DNA of 64,000 nt, taken from contig NZ_BSOG01000002.1 of NCBI RefSeq assembly GCF_030160395.1, positions 124,001 to 188,000 on the forward strand, in the 5' to 3' direction. The stretch comes from Chitinimonas prasina. Its GTDB lineage: Bacteria; Pseudomonadota; Gammaproteobacteria; Burkholderiales; Chitinimonadaceae. The position numbers and the translations under genes were made by a program. This document shows, in pieces, positions 46,612 through 55,767 of this stretch (its first letter is position 1; the number at the start of each line of letters is the position of its first letter). The notes under the pieces are model-generated. The model searched no databases. It was not told the origin of the DNA and worked only from the letters and a program-made list of their open reading frames with translations.

Positions 46612-46749
46612 CAAGTTCGGTTGATTCAGACTGTTGTGCGGGGCAAGGCCCGCACAACAGTCTGAACTTGGACAGGCGGGTATGCCCGCCTGTCGACTGC
46701 TGCGTATCTGTTCGCTGCGAACCCGGTCGCCTCGACGTCCTGCGTCGAG
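46612..46749 (+). other. Three tandem hairpins between lamB and the alpha-glucosidase gene
   Basis: Hairpin 1 pairs TTCAGACTGTTGTGCGGG (46625-46642) with 46649-46666, 18 perfect pairs and a 6-nt loop; CAAGTTC (46612-46618) can also pair with 46664-46670. Hairpin 2 pairs GACAGGCGGG (46671-46680) with 46685-46694 around TATG. Hairpin 3 pairs CTCGACG (46731-46737) with 46743-46749. None has a T-run, so they look like mRNA processing or stability elements protecting lamB mRNA rather than terminators. Confidence 0.65.
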
Positions 46750-46789
46750 ACGAGCGGCTTTGTCGCGTACCTGCACCCTGGTGAATGGC

Positions 46790-48439
46790 ATGACTAGCAA
46801 GAAGAAAACGCAAGACTGGTGGCGTGGTGGCGTCATCTATCAGATCTATCCGCGCAGCTTTGCGGACAGCAACGGTGATGGCGTAGGCGATCTGGCGGGG
46901 ATTACCGAAAAACTGCCTTATGTCGCTAGCCTGGGCGTGGACGCCATCTGGATATCACCGATATTCAAGTCGCCGATGAAGGATTTTGGCTACGACGTCA
47001 GTGACTACTGCGATGTCGATCCCCTGTTTGGGGACCTGGCTGGGTTTGACCGGCTGGTGAGTACGGCCCATCAGTTGGGCTTGAAAGTCATGATAGACCA
47101 GGTGCTGAGCCATTGCTCCGACCAGCATGCCTGGTTCAAGGAGAGTCGGCAGAGCCGTGATAATGCCAAGGCCGACTGGTTTGTCTGGGCTGATCCGCAA
47201 GCCGATGGTACCCCCCCGAACAACTGGCTGTCGGTGTTCGGCGGCTCTGCTTGGCAGTGGGAGTCACGCCGCAGGCAGTATTTTCTGCACAATTTTCTCA
47301 GCAGCCAGCCCGACCTCAATTTCCACCATCCTGAAGTCCAGGCCGCCATGCTGGACAGCATCCGCTTCTGGTTGGAGCGGGGCGTGGATGGCTTTCGCTT
47401 TGACGCATGTAACTTTCATTTCCACGACCGCAAGCTGCGCAACAATCCGCCAGCCGAGGTGCGTGACAGCAAGACGGTCAGCGCGGACAACCCCTACGGC
47501 CTGCAGGCACACAAGCACGACAAGTCGCAGCCGGAGAACCTGGCCTTCCTGCAACGTGTACGGACCCTGCTGGACGAGTACGGTGCCGCTTCGGTAGGGG
47601 AGGTGGGTGATGACCATTCGCTCAAGCTGATGGCCCGCTACACCTCGGGCAGCGACAAGCTGCATATGGCCTACAGCTTCAATCTGCTGACGCCGGATGG
47701 CTCGGCCGGCCATATACGCCAGCAGGTGGAGGAACTGGAAGCGCAGCTGGTCAAGACGGGCAAGAAAGAGGGCGGTGCCGGCTGGGGTTGCTGGAGCATA
47801 GGCAATCATGATGTGGCCCGGGTGCTGACTCGCTGGGGCAAGGGCGAGACTAGCCCGTCCCTGGCCAAGGTGCTGCTGGCCATGTCGGCCAGCCTCAAAG
47901 GCAGCCTCTGCATCTACCAGGGGGAGGAACTGGCGCTGACCGAGGCGGATATCCCATTTGAGCTGTTGCAGGACCCCTACGGCATTACCTTCTGGCCGGA
48001 GTTCAAGGGCCGTGACGGTTGCCGCACCCCCATGCCCTGGGAGGCCAAACGCAAGCATGGCGGTTTCTCCTCTGCCAAGCCCTGGTTGCCGGTGCCCAAG
48101 GATCATCTGAGCCGGGCGGTAGACGTGCAAGATGGCGATACGGGTTCTACGCTGAATTTCTACCGTGGCTTCCTGGCCTGGCGCAAACAGCAAGCCGTGC
48201 TCAAGGCCGGTGATATCGCCTTTATCAAGACCGACGAGCCTATCCTGGCCTTTACTCGTACCTTGGGCAAGCAGACTTGGCTATGTGCTTTCAACCTGGG
48301 CAGTACGCCCGTGGCATTCAAGCTGCCCAAATCGTTGCGTACGGCCAAGCCTCTGGCTGGTCATGGCCTTGCAGGTGGCTGCATCAACGGCGATCGGGTA
48401 GAGCTGGCTGGCTTTGGCGGGCTGTACGCCACAATTTGA
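46790..48439 (+). CDS. Alpha-glucosidase, GH13 family (GH13_23-like)
   Basis: Cytoplasmic hydrolase that releases glucose from maltose and maltodextrins. The 549-residue protein starts with [26 protein letters not shown], the standard opening of oligo-1,6/alpha-glucosidases. Catalytic residues: nucleophile D205 ([13 protein letters not shown]), acid/base E271 (VGEVGDD) and D341 (GNHD). The DACNFHFHD form recalls the GH13_23 alpha-glucosidases of Xanthomonas and Halomonas. No signal peptide, so intracellular. The ATG at 46790 has only GGTGA upstream. It lies between lamB and malK in the transport operon and feeds glucose to Glk. Confidence 0.9.
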   Translation: MTSKKKTQDWWRGGVIYQIYPRSFADSNGDGVGDLAGITEKLPYVASLGVDAIWISPIFKSPMKDFGYDVSDYCDVDPLFGDLAGFDRLVSTAHQLGLKVMIDQVLSHCSDQHAWFKESRQSRDNAKADWFVWADPQADGTPPNNWLSVFGGSAWQWESRRRQYFLHNFLSSQPDLNFHHPEVQAAMLDSIRFWLERGVDGFRFDACNFHFHDRKLRNNPPAEVRDSKTVSADNPYGLQAHKHDKSQPENLAFLQRVRTLLDEYGAASVGEVGDDHSLKLMARYTSGSDKLHMAYSFNLLTPDGSAGHIRQQVEELEAQLVKTGKKEGGAGWGCWSIGNHDVARVLTRWGKGETSPSLAKVLLAMSASLKGSLCIYQGEELALTEADIPFELLQDPYGITFWPEFKGRDGCRTPMPWEAKRKHGGFSSAKPWLPVPKDHLSRAVDVQDGDTGSTLNFYRGFLAWRKQQAVLKAGDIAFIKTDEPILAFTRTLGKQTWLCAFNLGSTPVAFKLPKSLRTAKPLAGHGLAGGCINGDRVELAGFGGLYATI

Positions 48440-48445
48440 ACGAGA

Positions 48446-48466
48446 CCTTCCCGTCGAAAGGGAAGG
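48446..48466 (+). other. Small hairpin before malK
   Basis: CCTTCCC (48446-48452) pairs with GGGAAGG (48460-48466), 7-nt loop, no T-run. It is unlikely to be a full terminator; it may affect malK expression. Confidence 0.4.
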
Positions 48467-48492
48467 GGAAACCAACAACGGAGCAGGCATCC

Positions 48493-49590
48493 ATGTCCGA
48501 CGTCGTATTGCGCGGCATACGCAAATCATTCGGTGATATCGAAACGCTGCATGGCATAGACCTTGATATCAAGGATGGGGAGTTCGTCGTTTTCGTGGGC
48601 CCGTCGGGCTGCGGCAAGTCGACTTTGTTGCGCACCATCGCCGGTCTGGAAGACATCACTTCGGGCGATCTCCATATCGGCGGTGAGCGTTGCAACGATA
48701 CCCCGCCAGCCAAGCGCGGCGTGGCCATGGTGTTTCAGTCCTATGCGCTCTATCCGCATATGACGGTGGCCGAGAACATGGCTTTCGGTCTCAAGCTGGC
48801 CGGAGTGAGCAAGGAGGAGATGAAGCAGGCAGTGGATCGTGCTGCCCGGATACTGCAGATCGAACATCTGCTGGAGCGCAAGCCCAAGGCACTGTCGGGC
48901 GGCCAGCGCCAACGCGTCGCCATAGGCCGGGCCATCGTACGCAAGCCCAATGTCTTCCTGTTCGACGAGCCGCTCTCGAACCTGGATGCCGCCTTGCGCG
49001 TACAGATGCGTATCGAGATCACCAAGCTGCATCGCGAATTGAATACCACCATGGTCTACGTGACGCACGACCAGGTCGAAGCGATGACGCTGGCTGACCG
49101 CATCGTGGTGCTCAATGCCGGCAATGTCGAGCAGGTGGGCTCGCCGCTGGAGCTTTACCACCATCCGCGCAATCTCTTTGTGGCGGGCTTCATCGGCTCG
49201 CCCAAGATGAACTTTGTCGAAGGCAAGCTGGCCGCCATCGGCGCCAACCAGGCCACGGTGCAACTGGCCGATGGCAGCATGGTGACGGCGGCGGTGGACG
49301 CCAGTGCAGGTCAGGTCGGTGGCAAGGTGACCTTGGGCATACGTCCGGAGCATTTCGAATTTTCTGCCAGTGGCAACACCATCAGCGGCCAATTGATCGC
49401 GGTGGAGCACTTGGGCGAGGCCACCATCTGCTATCTGCAGGTGCCTGGCGCCAGCGAACACCTGGTGGTGCGTGCTGATGCTGAGCATGAGGCCAAACCG
49501 GGCGAAACCCTCAGCGTGCGCTTGCCAGAGACACGCTGCTACCTGTTTAACGAAGCTGGATTGGCTTTCCAGCGGGTAAAGAACTCGTAG
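48493..49590 (+). CDS. malK: Maltodextrin ABC transporter ATPase MalK (MalK/UgpC family)
   Basis: Drives the MalEFGK2 importer from the cytoplasmic face. 365 aa: Walker [10 protein letters not shown] (about 37-45), Q-loop [20 protein letters not shown], signature [15 protein letters not shown], Walker [15 protein letters not shown]-loop [10 protein letters not shown], then a regulatory TOBE/OB domain from about residue 240. GGAG lies about 9 bp upstream of the ATG. UgpC-type ATPases can serve several sugar importers, so it may also power others, including one using the second MalE at 57993. Confidence 0.94.
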   Translation: MSDVVLRGIRKSFGDIETLHGIDLDIKDGEFVVFVGPSGCGKSTLLRTIAGLEDITSGDLHIGGERCNDTPPAKRGVAMVFQSYALYPHMTVAENMAFGLKLAGVSKEEMKQAVDRAARILQIEHLLERKPKALSGGQRQRVAIGRAIVRKPNVFLFDEPLSNLDAALRVQMRIEITKLHRELNTTMVYVTHDQVEAMTLADRIVVLNAGNVEQVGSPLELYHHPRNLFVAGFIGSPKMNFVEGKLAAIGANQATVQLADGSMVTAAVDASAGQVGGKVTLGIRPEHFEFSASGNTISGQLIAVEHLGEATICYLQVPGASEHLVVRADAEHEAKPGETLSVRLPETRCYLFNEAGLAFQRVKNS

Positions 49591-49652
49591 AAAACGAGCT
49601 TGATGCATTCAGCCGCGTAGCACCACCAAACCACAATACGTATGGAGTGATC

Positions 49653-50831
49653 ATGACCCTGAATAAAACACTCATCGCTGCCCTGGTAGTGTCCTGCTTC
49701 GGTGCCGCACAGGCAGCCGAGTCCGGCAAGCTGCTGCTGTGGATCAACGGCGACAAAGGCTACAAAGGCATCCAGCAGATAGGCGATGATTTTGCCAAGA
49801 AGGCTGGCGTGCCAGTGGCTGTTGAGCATCCCGAGGATGCACCGGGTAAGTTCCAGCAGGCTGCCGCCGCTGGCAAAGGCCCCGATATCTGGTGCTGGCC
49901 GCACGACCGGGCTGGTGAATGGGTGGGCGCTGGCCTCCTAAGCCCTGTTACGCCGTCTAAGAAGATACGGGACGAGATCGACCCGCTGGCCTGGAAGGCC
50001 TTCACCATCGGTGGCAAGACATGGGGCTACCCCATCTCCATCGAGGCCGTGGCTCTGGTGTACAACAAGGATCTGGTGCCCACGCCGCCCAAGAGCTTCG
50101 AGGAAATTGCCGCACTCGACAAGAAGCTTTCGGCCAAGGGCAAGAAGGCAATTCTGTGGGACTACACCAATACCTACTTCACCTGGCCGCTGCTGGCAGC
50201 TGGTGGTGGCTACCCCTTCAAGATGAAGGCCGATGGCACCTATGACGCCACCGATACCGGCGTGAACAACGCCGGCGCTTTGAAGGGCGCCGAGACGCTG
50301 AAGAAGCTGATCGATGGTGGCGTGATGCCCAAGGGCGCCGGCTACGCCGAGATGGAAGCAGGCATGGCCAAGGGCAATGTCGCCATGATGATCAACGGCC
50401 CCTGGTCGTGGGACAACCTGAAGAACGCCAAGATCAACTTTGGCGTGGCGCCTATCCCCACCGTGGCCGGCAAGAAGGCAGCACCGTTCGTGGGCGTGCT
50501 GGGCTGCATGGTCAACCGCGCTTCGCCCAACAAGGAAGTGGCGGTCGATTTCATCGAGAACCATCTGCTGTCGCTCAATGGCCTGAAGACCATCAACGCA
50601 GATGTGCCGCTGGGTACCCCTGCCAACAAGAACCTGTTCAAGGAGCTGGCTGGCGACCCCAACATCAAGGCCACCATGGCTTCGGCGCAGGCTGGCAACC
50701 CCATGCCCAACAATGCCGAGATGGGCCGCTTCTGGTCGTCCATGGCATCGGCACTGCAGAACATCACCGGTGGCCGTCAGTCGCCCAAGGATGGCCTGGA
50801 TGCTGCCGCCAAGCGCATCAAGGGCGAGTAA
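49653..50831 (+). CDS. malE: Maltose/maltodextrin-binding protein MalE
   Basis: Periplasmic binding protein delivering maltodextrin to MalFG. The 392-residue precursor has a Sec signal peptide (MTLNKTLIAALVVSCFGAAQA). The mature part shows KLLLWINGDKGYKGIQQIG, GKGPDIWCWPHDR, TWGYPISIEAVALVYNKDL and LWDYTNTYFTWPLLAA, the usual sugar-binding blocks. I choose the ATG at 49653, with GGAG 5 bp upstream, over a GTG two codons earlier. It is followed by four hairpins before malF, consistent with higher expression of the binding protein than the permease. A paralogue lies at 57993. Confidence 0.94.
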   Translation: MTLNKTLIAALVVSCFGAAQAAESGKLLLWINGDKGYKGIQQIGDDFAKKAGVPVAVEHPEDAPGKFQQAAAAGKGPDIWCWPHDRAGEWVGAGLLSPVTPSKKIRDEIDPLAWKAFTIGGKTWGYPISIEAVALVYNKDLVPTPPKSFEEIAALDKKLSAKGKKAILWDYTNTYFTWPLLAAGGGYPFKMKADGTYDATDTGVNNAGALKGAETLKKLIDGGVMPKGAGYAEMEAGMAKGNVAMMINGPWSWDNLKNAKINFGVAPIPTVAGKKAAPFVGVLGCMVNRASPNKEVAVDFIENHLLSLNGLKTINADVPLGTPANKNLFKELAGDPNIKATMASAQAGNPMPNNAEMGRFWSSMASALQNITGGRQSPKDGLDAAAKRIKGE

Positions 50832-50844
50832 GCAGAACGCCTGG

Positions 50845-50961
50845 CTCTTCCGCAAGGGAGAGTAGGGTGCAGTCAGGGCGGCATTCAGCATGCCGCCGCC
50901 CTGCCGGCCTTCCGCAAGGGAGGCCTTTGCTGAGCGGGCTGTTACCAGCACGTTCAGCAAA
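50845..50961 (+). other. Array of four hairpins between malE and malF
   Basis: Hairpin 1: CTCTTCC (50845-50851)/GGGAGAG (50856-50862) capped by GCAA. Hairpin 2: GGCGGCA (50877-50883) with 50891-50897. Hairpin 3: GGCCTTCC (50906-50913)/GGGAGGCC (50918-50925), again with a GCAA (GNRA) loop. Hairpin 4: 11 pairs between 50926-50936 and 50951-50961, one of them G-U. Hairpins 1 and 3 share CTTCCGCAAGGGAG as a direct repeat. E. coli carries REP hairpins at the same place that stabilise malE mRNA; a similar role is inferred. Confidence 0.65.
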
Positions 50962-50983
50962 GACAAAGGGAGTGACAACAAGC

Positions 50984-52510
50984 ATGGCGCGCAAGCTGGA
51001 ACACTGGATATTGCTCTTGGCCGCAGGCCTGACCCTGCTGGCGGGGCTGTTCCTCACCTTCAAGATGTACGCTGCAGGGCAACCCCTGCTGGCAACGGTT
51101 TGCCTGGCTACCCTGGGCCTGGCCACTTATATCTACAGCACCGGCAGGGCCTATGCCTTCCGTTATCTGTTCCCTGGCTTGCTGGCCGTAGTGGTGTTTG
51201 TACTGTTCCCACTGGCCTACACCTTTACCATCGGCTTTACCAATTACAGCTCCAAGAACCTGCTGAGCCCTGAGCGCGCCAAGCAGTACTTCCTCGATGA
51301 AACCTATGTGGTGGATGGAGAAAGCTATGCCTTTACCCTGCATAGCGACGGTGCAGCCTACCGCATACGCCTGGAGAATGAGAACGGCGATGTCTTTGTC
51401 ACCGATGCCCTGGCGCTGAAGCAGGCGACGCCATTGAGCGTGCCGGCGCATAGGCTGGAAGCAGCCGAGGCACCGTTGAGCGAGCCGGCTGATACCAAGA
51501 CGCTGATCCAGAATCTCAAGGTACTCAAGCTGGTATCGGTCACCTTGCCCAGTGGTTTGGTGGCCAGTGCGTCGGGCCTGCGCGAGTTCGCGCCCGTGCG
51601 CAAGCTCTATCAGCCACTGGCCAATGGCGAGCTGAAGAACCAGCAGGACGGCAGCATCATCAAGCCCAATTTCGAGACGGGCTTCTATGAGACAGCAGCG
51701 GGCGAGCCGCTACAGCCCGGCTTTAAGGTCGGTATAGGCTGGGCCAATTTCAAACGCATCTTCACCGATAGTTCCTTCAGCGAACCCTTCCTGCGCATTT
51801 TTGGCTGGACAGTGGTGTTTGCCGGCCTGACAGTGCTGTTTGCCTTTTCAGTGGGAATTGTACTGGCCGTGCTGATGAGCTGGGAGGCGTTGCGTTTCCG
51901 CAAGCTGTACAGCATCTTCTTGTTCCTGCCCTATGCCGTGCCGGCGTTTATCTCCATCCTGGTATTTAAAGGTCTGTTCAGCGAGAACGCGGGGGAGATC
52001 AACCTGATCCTGCAGTCCTTGTTCGGCATCAAGCCAAACTGGTTTACCGATCCCTTCCTCGCCAAGGTCATGATCCTGATCGTCAATACCTGGCTGGGCT
52101 TTCCCTACATGATGTTGCTGAGCATGGGCCTGATCAAGGCAATTCCGGCCGATCTGTATGAGGCATCGGCGATCGCCGGGGCTGGACCGTTCACTAACTT
52201 CTTCAAGATCACGCTGCCCTTGATCGTGAAACCGATCACCCCCTTGCTGATTGCCGCTTTTGCTTTTAATTTCAACAACTTTGTCTTGATTGCACTGCTG
52301 ACCAATGGCCGCCCGGATTTTCTGGATACGGCTGTACCAGCGGGCACCACCGACTTGCTGGTGTCTTACACCTATCGCATCGCCTTTCAGGACTCCGGCC
52401 AGGACTTTGGCCTGGCTGCGGCTATCTCGACCGTGGTGTTCCTGATGGTTGCCTTCCTGTCCATCATCAATCTGCGGCTCACCAAGGTGAACCAGACCGA
52501 AACCCGCTGA
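50984..52510 (+). CDS. malF: Maltodextrin ABC transporter permease MalF
   Basis: Inner-membrane permease subunit. 508 aa, close to E. coli MalF (514). It has three N-terminal membrane segments (about 10-90), a large periplasmic P2-like loop (about 90-245, rich in charged residues), and then the transport core with the EAA loop EASAIAGAGPFTNFFKITLPL that docks onto MalK. It ends RLTKVNQTETR. GGGAG is about 11 bp upstream of the ATG at 50984; the same frame is open far upstream inside malE but only as a shadow. malG follows after 12 bp. Confidence 0.94.
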   Translation: MARKLEHWILLLAAGLTLLAGLFLTFKMYAAGQPLLATVCLATLGLATYIYSTGRAYAFRYLFPGLLAVVVFVLFPLAYTFTIGFTNYSSKNLLSPERAKQYFLDETYVVDGESYAFTLHSDGAAYRIRLENENGDVFVTDALALKQATPLSVPAHRLEAAEAPLSEPADTKTLIQNLKVLKLVSVTLPSGLVASASGLREFAPVRKLYQPLANGELKNQQDGSIIKPNFETGFYETAAGEPLQPGFKVGIGWANFKRIFTDSSFSEPFLRIFGWTVVFAGLTVLFAFSVGIVLAVLMSWEALRFRKLYSIFLFLPYAVPAFISILVFKGLFSENAGEINLILQSLFGIKPNWFTDPFLAKVMILIVNTWLGFPYMMLLSMGLIKAIPADLYEASAIAGAGPFTNFFKITLPLIVKPITPLLIAAFAFNFNNFVLIALLTNGRPDFLDTAVPAGTTDLLVSYTYRIAFQDSGQDFGLAAAISTVVFLMVAFLSIINLRLTKVNQTETR

Positions 52511-52522
52511 GGATTACGCATC

Positions 52523-53413
52523 GTGGCCGTCGTTCTAGATAAATCGCATCGCTGGCGGGTTGTTGCCGCCCACCTGGGGTTGATCTGCTTTATCGCGCTG
52601 ATCATGTTCCCCTTTCTCATGATCCTGCTGATCAGCCTGCGGCCGGGTAATTTCTCGACCGGCGATCTGATCCCCAGCCAGATCAGCCTGGAGCACTGGA
52701 AGCTGGTATTGGGCATTCCCTACCAGGCGGCCGATGGCCGGCTGGTGGAGCCGGAGTTCCCGGTACTGCTATGGCTATGGAACTCCATCAAGGTGGCCGC
52801 CTTGTCTGGCCTGATCGGCCTTCTGCTGTCGACCACCTGCGCCTATGCGTTTGCCCGCATGCGCTTTGCCTTCAAGGCCCAGTTGATCAACAGCCTGATG
52901 CTGGTGCAGATGTTTCCCACCGTGCTGGCCTTGGTAGCGATCTATGCCATCTTCGACCAGATAGGCGGCTATGTGCCCTGGCTGGGGCTGGATACCCACG
53001 GCGGCCTGATTCTGGCCTATACCGGTGGCATTGCCCTGCACATCTGGACCATCAAGGGCTACTTCGACACCATCCCGGTCGAGATAGAGGAAGCTGCCAA
53101 GGTCGACGGTGCGACACCATTTCAGGCCTTCCGCTATGTGTTGCTGCCCATGGCGGTTCCCATCCTGATGGTGGTGTTCCTGCTGGCCTTTATCCAGGGG
53201 GTCAACGAGTACCCCATCGCCTCGGTGCTGCTCAAGCAGCAGGATCAACTCACCATCGCCGTGGGTATCAAGATGTTCCTGTACGAACAGAAGTACTTCT
53301 GGGGTGACTTTGCCGCTGCAGCCATCTTGTCGGGCCTGCCTATCTCCATCGTCTTCCTGCTGGCGCAGCGCTGGATGACGTCGGGACTCACTGCTGGCGG
53401 TGTCAAGGGGTAA
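52523..53413 (+). CDS. malG: Maltodextrin ABC transporter permease MalG
   Basis: Second inner-membrane permease subunit, partner of MalF. 296 aa with six predicted membrane segments and the EAA loop [22 protein letters not shown]. It starts with GTG at 52523, supported by GAGGA 9 bp upstream and the 12-bp distance from malF; no better ATG is nearby. The C terminus ends GLTAGGVKG, the family-typical tail. It is followed by 112 bp with two short hairpins and then the CBM41 gene. Confidence 0.94.
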   Translation: MAVVLDKSHRWRVVAAHLGLICFIALIMFPFLMILLISLRPGNFSTGDLIPSQISLEHWKLVLGIPYQAADGRLVEPEFPVLLWLWNSIKVAALSGLIGLLLSTTCAYAFARMRFAFKAQLINSLMLVQMFPTVLALVAIYAIFDQIGGYVPWLGLDTHGGLILAYTGGIALHIWTIKGYFDTIPVEIEEAAKVDGATPFQAFRYVLLPMAVPILMVVFLLAFIQGVNEYPIASVLLKQQDQLTIAVGIKMFLYEQKYFWGDFAAAAILSGLPISIVFLLAQRWMTSGLTAGGVKG

Positions 53414-53525
53414 GCAAGGCCGGCACGCTCAGCGCCCAAGCAGGGCGATGCTACGACTGCTGCGGATGGCCGCAGGGCATGACAACAAATCAGTACCAAA
53501 CCAAGACCAAGACGGAGTGATGACC

Positions 53526-53963
53526 ATGCTGAACAAACGTAGATTGATCAAGACCTTGCTGGCAACACTGATGCTGGCAGCTATACCTGCCGCTGCCGAC
53601 AACCCGCCGGAAGGCATGGTGGATATTCATTACCATCGCCCCGATGGCAAGTATGAAAATTGGGGCCTGCATGCCTGGAAGCGCGCACCGGGCGCCAGCG
53701 ACCAACCCCTGGAGGGCGTGAGCTGGTTCAGCCCCCTGACACCAACCGGCAAGGATGAGTTCGGCGTGTACTGGCGCTTGGCCATCAAGGATTTCGGCAG
53801 CACCGGAAAGGTGCATTACATCATCCACAAGGGTGATGTGAAGGAGCAGAAGGGCAAGGACATGAGCTTCGATACCAAGGAGATCAACGATGCCTACGTG
53901 GTTTCGGGCAACCCAGCCATCTTCAAGAGCAAGGTCGAGGCGCAAGCTGCCGTAGGCAAGTAA
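53526..53963 (+). CDS. Free-standing secreted CBM41 (pullulanase-associated domain) protein, 145 aa
   Basis: A signal peptide (IKTLLATLMLAAIPAAA) is followed by about 105 residues that form a complete CBM41/PUD alpha-glucan-binding module: MVDIHYHRPDGKYENWGLHAW, then DEFGVYWRLAIKDFGS, VHYIIHKGD, and NDAYVVSGNPAIF. CBM41 is normally an N-terminal module of pullulanases; here no catalytic domain is attached. The ATG at 53526 has GGAG 8 bp upstream, better placed than the ATG at 53520. It is the last gene before the terminator at 53982, so it belongs to the mal transport operon. A periplasmic or surface glucan-binding role is inferred. Confidence 0.85.
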   Translation: MLNKRRLIKTLLATLMLAAIPAAADNPPEGMVDIHYHRPDGKYENWGLHAWKRAPGASDQPLEGVSWFSPLTPTGKDEFGVYWRLAIKDFGSTGKVHYIIHKGDVKEQKGKDMSFDTKEINDAYVVSGNPAIFKSKVEAQAAVGK

Positions 53964-53981
53964 GCCACCCTATCTAGGATG

Positions 53982-54009
53982 GGCGGGCGCCGGTTGGCCC
54001 GCCTTTTTT
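53982..54009 (+). terminator. Intrinsic terminator of the mal operon
   Basis: GGCGGGC (53982-53988) pairs with GCCCGCC (53997-54003) around an 8-nt loop and is followed by six T. It lies 19 bp past the CBM41 stop and separates the transport operon from the amylase gene. Confidence 0.9.
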
Positions 54010-54037
54010 AGCCCCAGCCCTGCCTGATAAAGCCGCC

Positions 54038-55723
54038 ATGACACGTACCTTGCTTGCCACATCGCTCTCGCTGATCTGCCTGTTTTCCCAGGCCACCGAA
54101 TCTGTCGCCACCCCCATCGCCGCTGCAGGGGTGTCCAAGAGCAGCTTTGCTACCAATCCCATCGTCTATTTCGCCATTACCGACCGCTTCTACAATGGCA
54201 ACCCCGCCAATGACCAGAGCTACGGACGCAAGCCCGATGGCGCCAAGGAGATCGGCACTTTCCACGGTGGCGATCTGGCGGGGTTGACGGTCAAGCTCAA
54301 GGAAGGCTATTTCAGGAACCTGGGGGTCAATGCGATCTGGATCACGGCGCCCTATGAGCAGATACGGGGTTGGGTACAGGGCGGCAAGGAAGAGTTCAAG
54401 CACTACGCCTACCACGGCTACTTTGCCCTGGATTACACAGTGCTCGACAAGAACATGGGCACGCCCGATGAGTTGCGGGAGTTTGTTGATACGGCTCATG
54501 CCCAGGGCATCAGGGTGCTGTTCGATATTGTGATGAACCACCCAGGCTATCTGGATATCGAGACGGCCCACCAATTGAATATCCCTGTGCTGTGGAAGGG
54601 GGGCTATGAGCAATACACGCTTAAGGACTATCACGGCTGGATAGACTACAACGCCGACCGCAAGCAATGGGCCGAATGGTGGGGCGGCGACTGGGTGCGT
54701 GCCGGCCTCAACGGCTATACCGCCGCGGGTAGCAGCGATCTGACCATGCAACTGGCTTACCTGCCGGACTTCAAGACCGAACAGGCCAAGGCGGTAGGGT
54801 TGCCGGCTTTCCTGAAAAAGAAGGCAGATACCCGCGCGGTAGCTTTACCCAACGCGACGGTGCGCGATTACCTGGTGACCTGGTTGACCAACTGGGTGCG
54901 CGATTATGGTGTGGACGGCTTTCGGGTTGATACGGCCAAGCATGTGGAAATGGCATCCTGGCAGGCGTTGAAGCAGGCAGGGAATGCGGCCCTGGCCGAA
55001 TGGAAGGCCAAGAACCCGCAGAAGAAGATAGACGATGCACCATTCTGGATGGTGGGTGAGGTATTTCCGCACGCTGTTGAGCGCACGGCCTACTTCGACA
55101 ACGGTTTTGACAGCCTGATCAATTTCGACTTGCAGGATCGCAAGCTGGACGACCCGCTGGAACTGGACCGGCTGTATGGCGACTACGCCCGCAAGCTAGC
55201 AGCCGGCAGCAGCGAGGGAAAGGCCTTCGATGTCCTGTCCTATCTGTCGTCGCACGATACCCGCTTGTACAAGCGTGATCAGCTGATTACCGCAGGCACT
55301 GCCCTGTTGCTGGCACCCGGTGGCGTGCAGATATTCTATGGGGATGAAACGGCCCGACCAGATGGTCCTGCCAGCTCTGGCGACCCACAGCAATCCACCC
55401 GTTCCAGTATGAACTGGGCGTCGCCCAATACGACTGTATTGGCCCATTGGCAGAAGCTGGGCCAGTTCCGCGCTCGCCACCCGGCGCTGGCACGCGGTGT
55501 GCATCGCAAACTGGGCGATGAGCCCTATGCCTTCAGCCGTATCCATGGCGATGACAGGGTCGTCGCAGCACCATTTGCCAAGGGTGAAGTCAGCATACCG
55601 GTAGCGCATGTCTACAAGGATGGCCAGATAGTCCGCGATGCCTACAGCGGTACTAGCGCCAAGGTGGAGGGCGGCATGGTGAAGCTGCTCGCACAGGGCT
55701 CGGTGCTGCTGGAAGCACAATAA
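54038..55723 (+). CDS. Secreted alpha-amylase, GH13 (MalS-like, GH13_19)
   Basis: Extracytoplasmic endo-hydrolase of alpha-1,4-glucan. The 561-residue precursor has a signal peptide (LLATSLSLICLFSQA) and then the (beta/alpha)8 barrel: VYFAITDRFYNGNPAND, LFDIVMNHPGY, nucleophile D298 (GFRVDTAKH), acid/base E341 (MVGEVF) and D407 (SSHDT), followed by a C-terminal beta domain. The motifs resemble E. coli MalS; the protein is shorter, lacking most of the MalS N-terminal extension. It begins 28 bp after the mal terminator, so it needs its own promoter or read-through. Confidence 0.9.
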   Translation: MTRTLLATSLSLICLFSQATESVATPIAAAGVSKSSFATNPIVYFAITDRFYNGNPANDQSYGRKPDGAKEIGTFHGGDLAGLTVKLKEGYFRNLGVNAIWITAPYEQIRGWVQGGKEEFKHYAYHGYFALDYTVLDKNMGTPDELREFVDTAHAQGIRVLFDIVMNHPGYLDIETAHQLNIPVLWKGGYEQYTLKDYHGWIDYNADRKQWAEWWGGDWVRAGLNGYTAAGSSDLTMQLAYLPDFKTEQAKAVGLPAFLKKKADTRAVALPNATVRDYLVTWLTNWVRDYGVDGFRVDTAKHVEMASWQALKQAGNAALAEWKAKNPQKKIDDAPFWMVGEVFPHAVERTAYFDNGFDSLINFDLQDRKLDDPLELDRLYGDYARKLAAGSSEGKAFDVLSYLSSHDTRLYKRDQLITAGTALLLAPGGVQIFYGDETARPDGPASSGDPQQSTRSSMNWASPNTTVLAHWQKLGQFRARHPALARGVHRKLGDEPYAFSRIHGDDRVVAAPFAKGEVSIPVAHVYKDGQIVRDAYSGTSAKVEGGMVKLLAQGSVLLEAQ

Positions 55724-55767
55724 GGTGGGGCAACACACCGCAATATGATCAACGAGGACAGAACATC

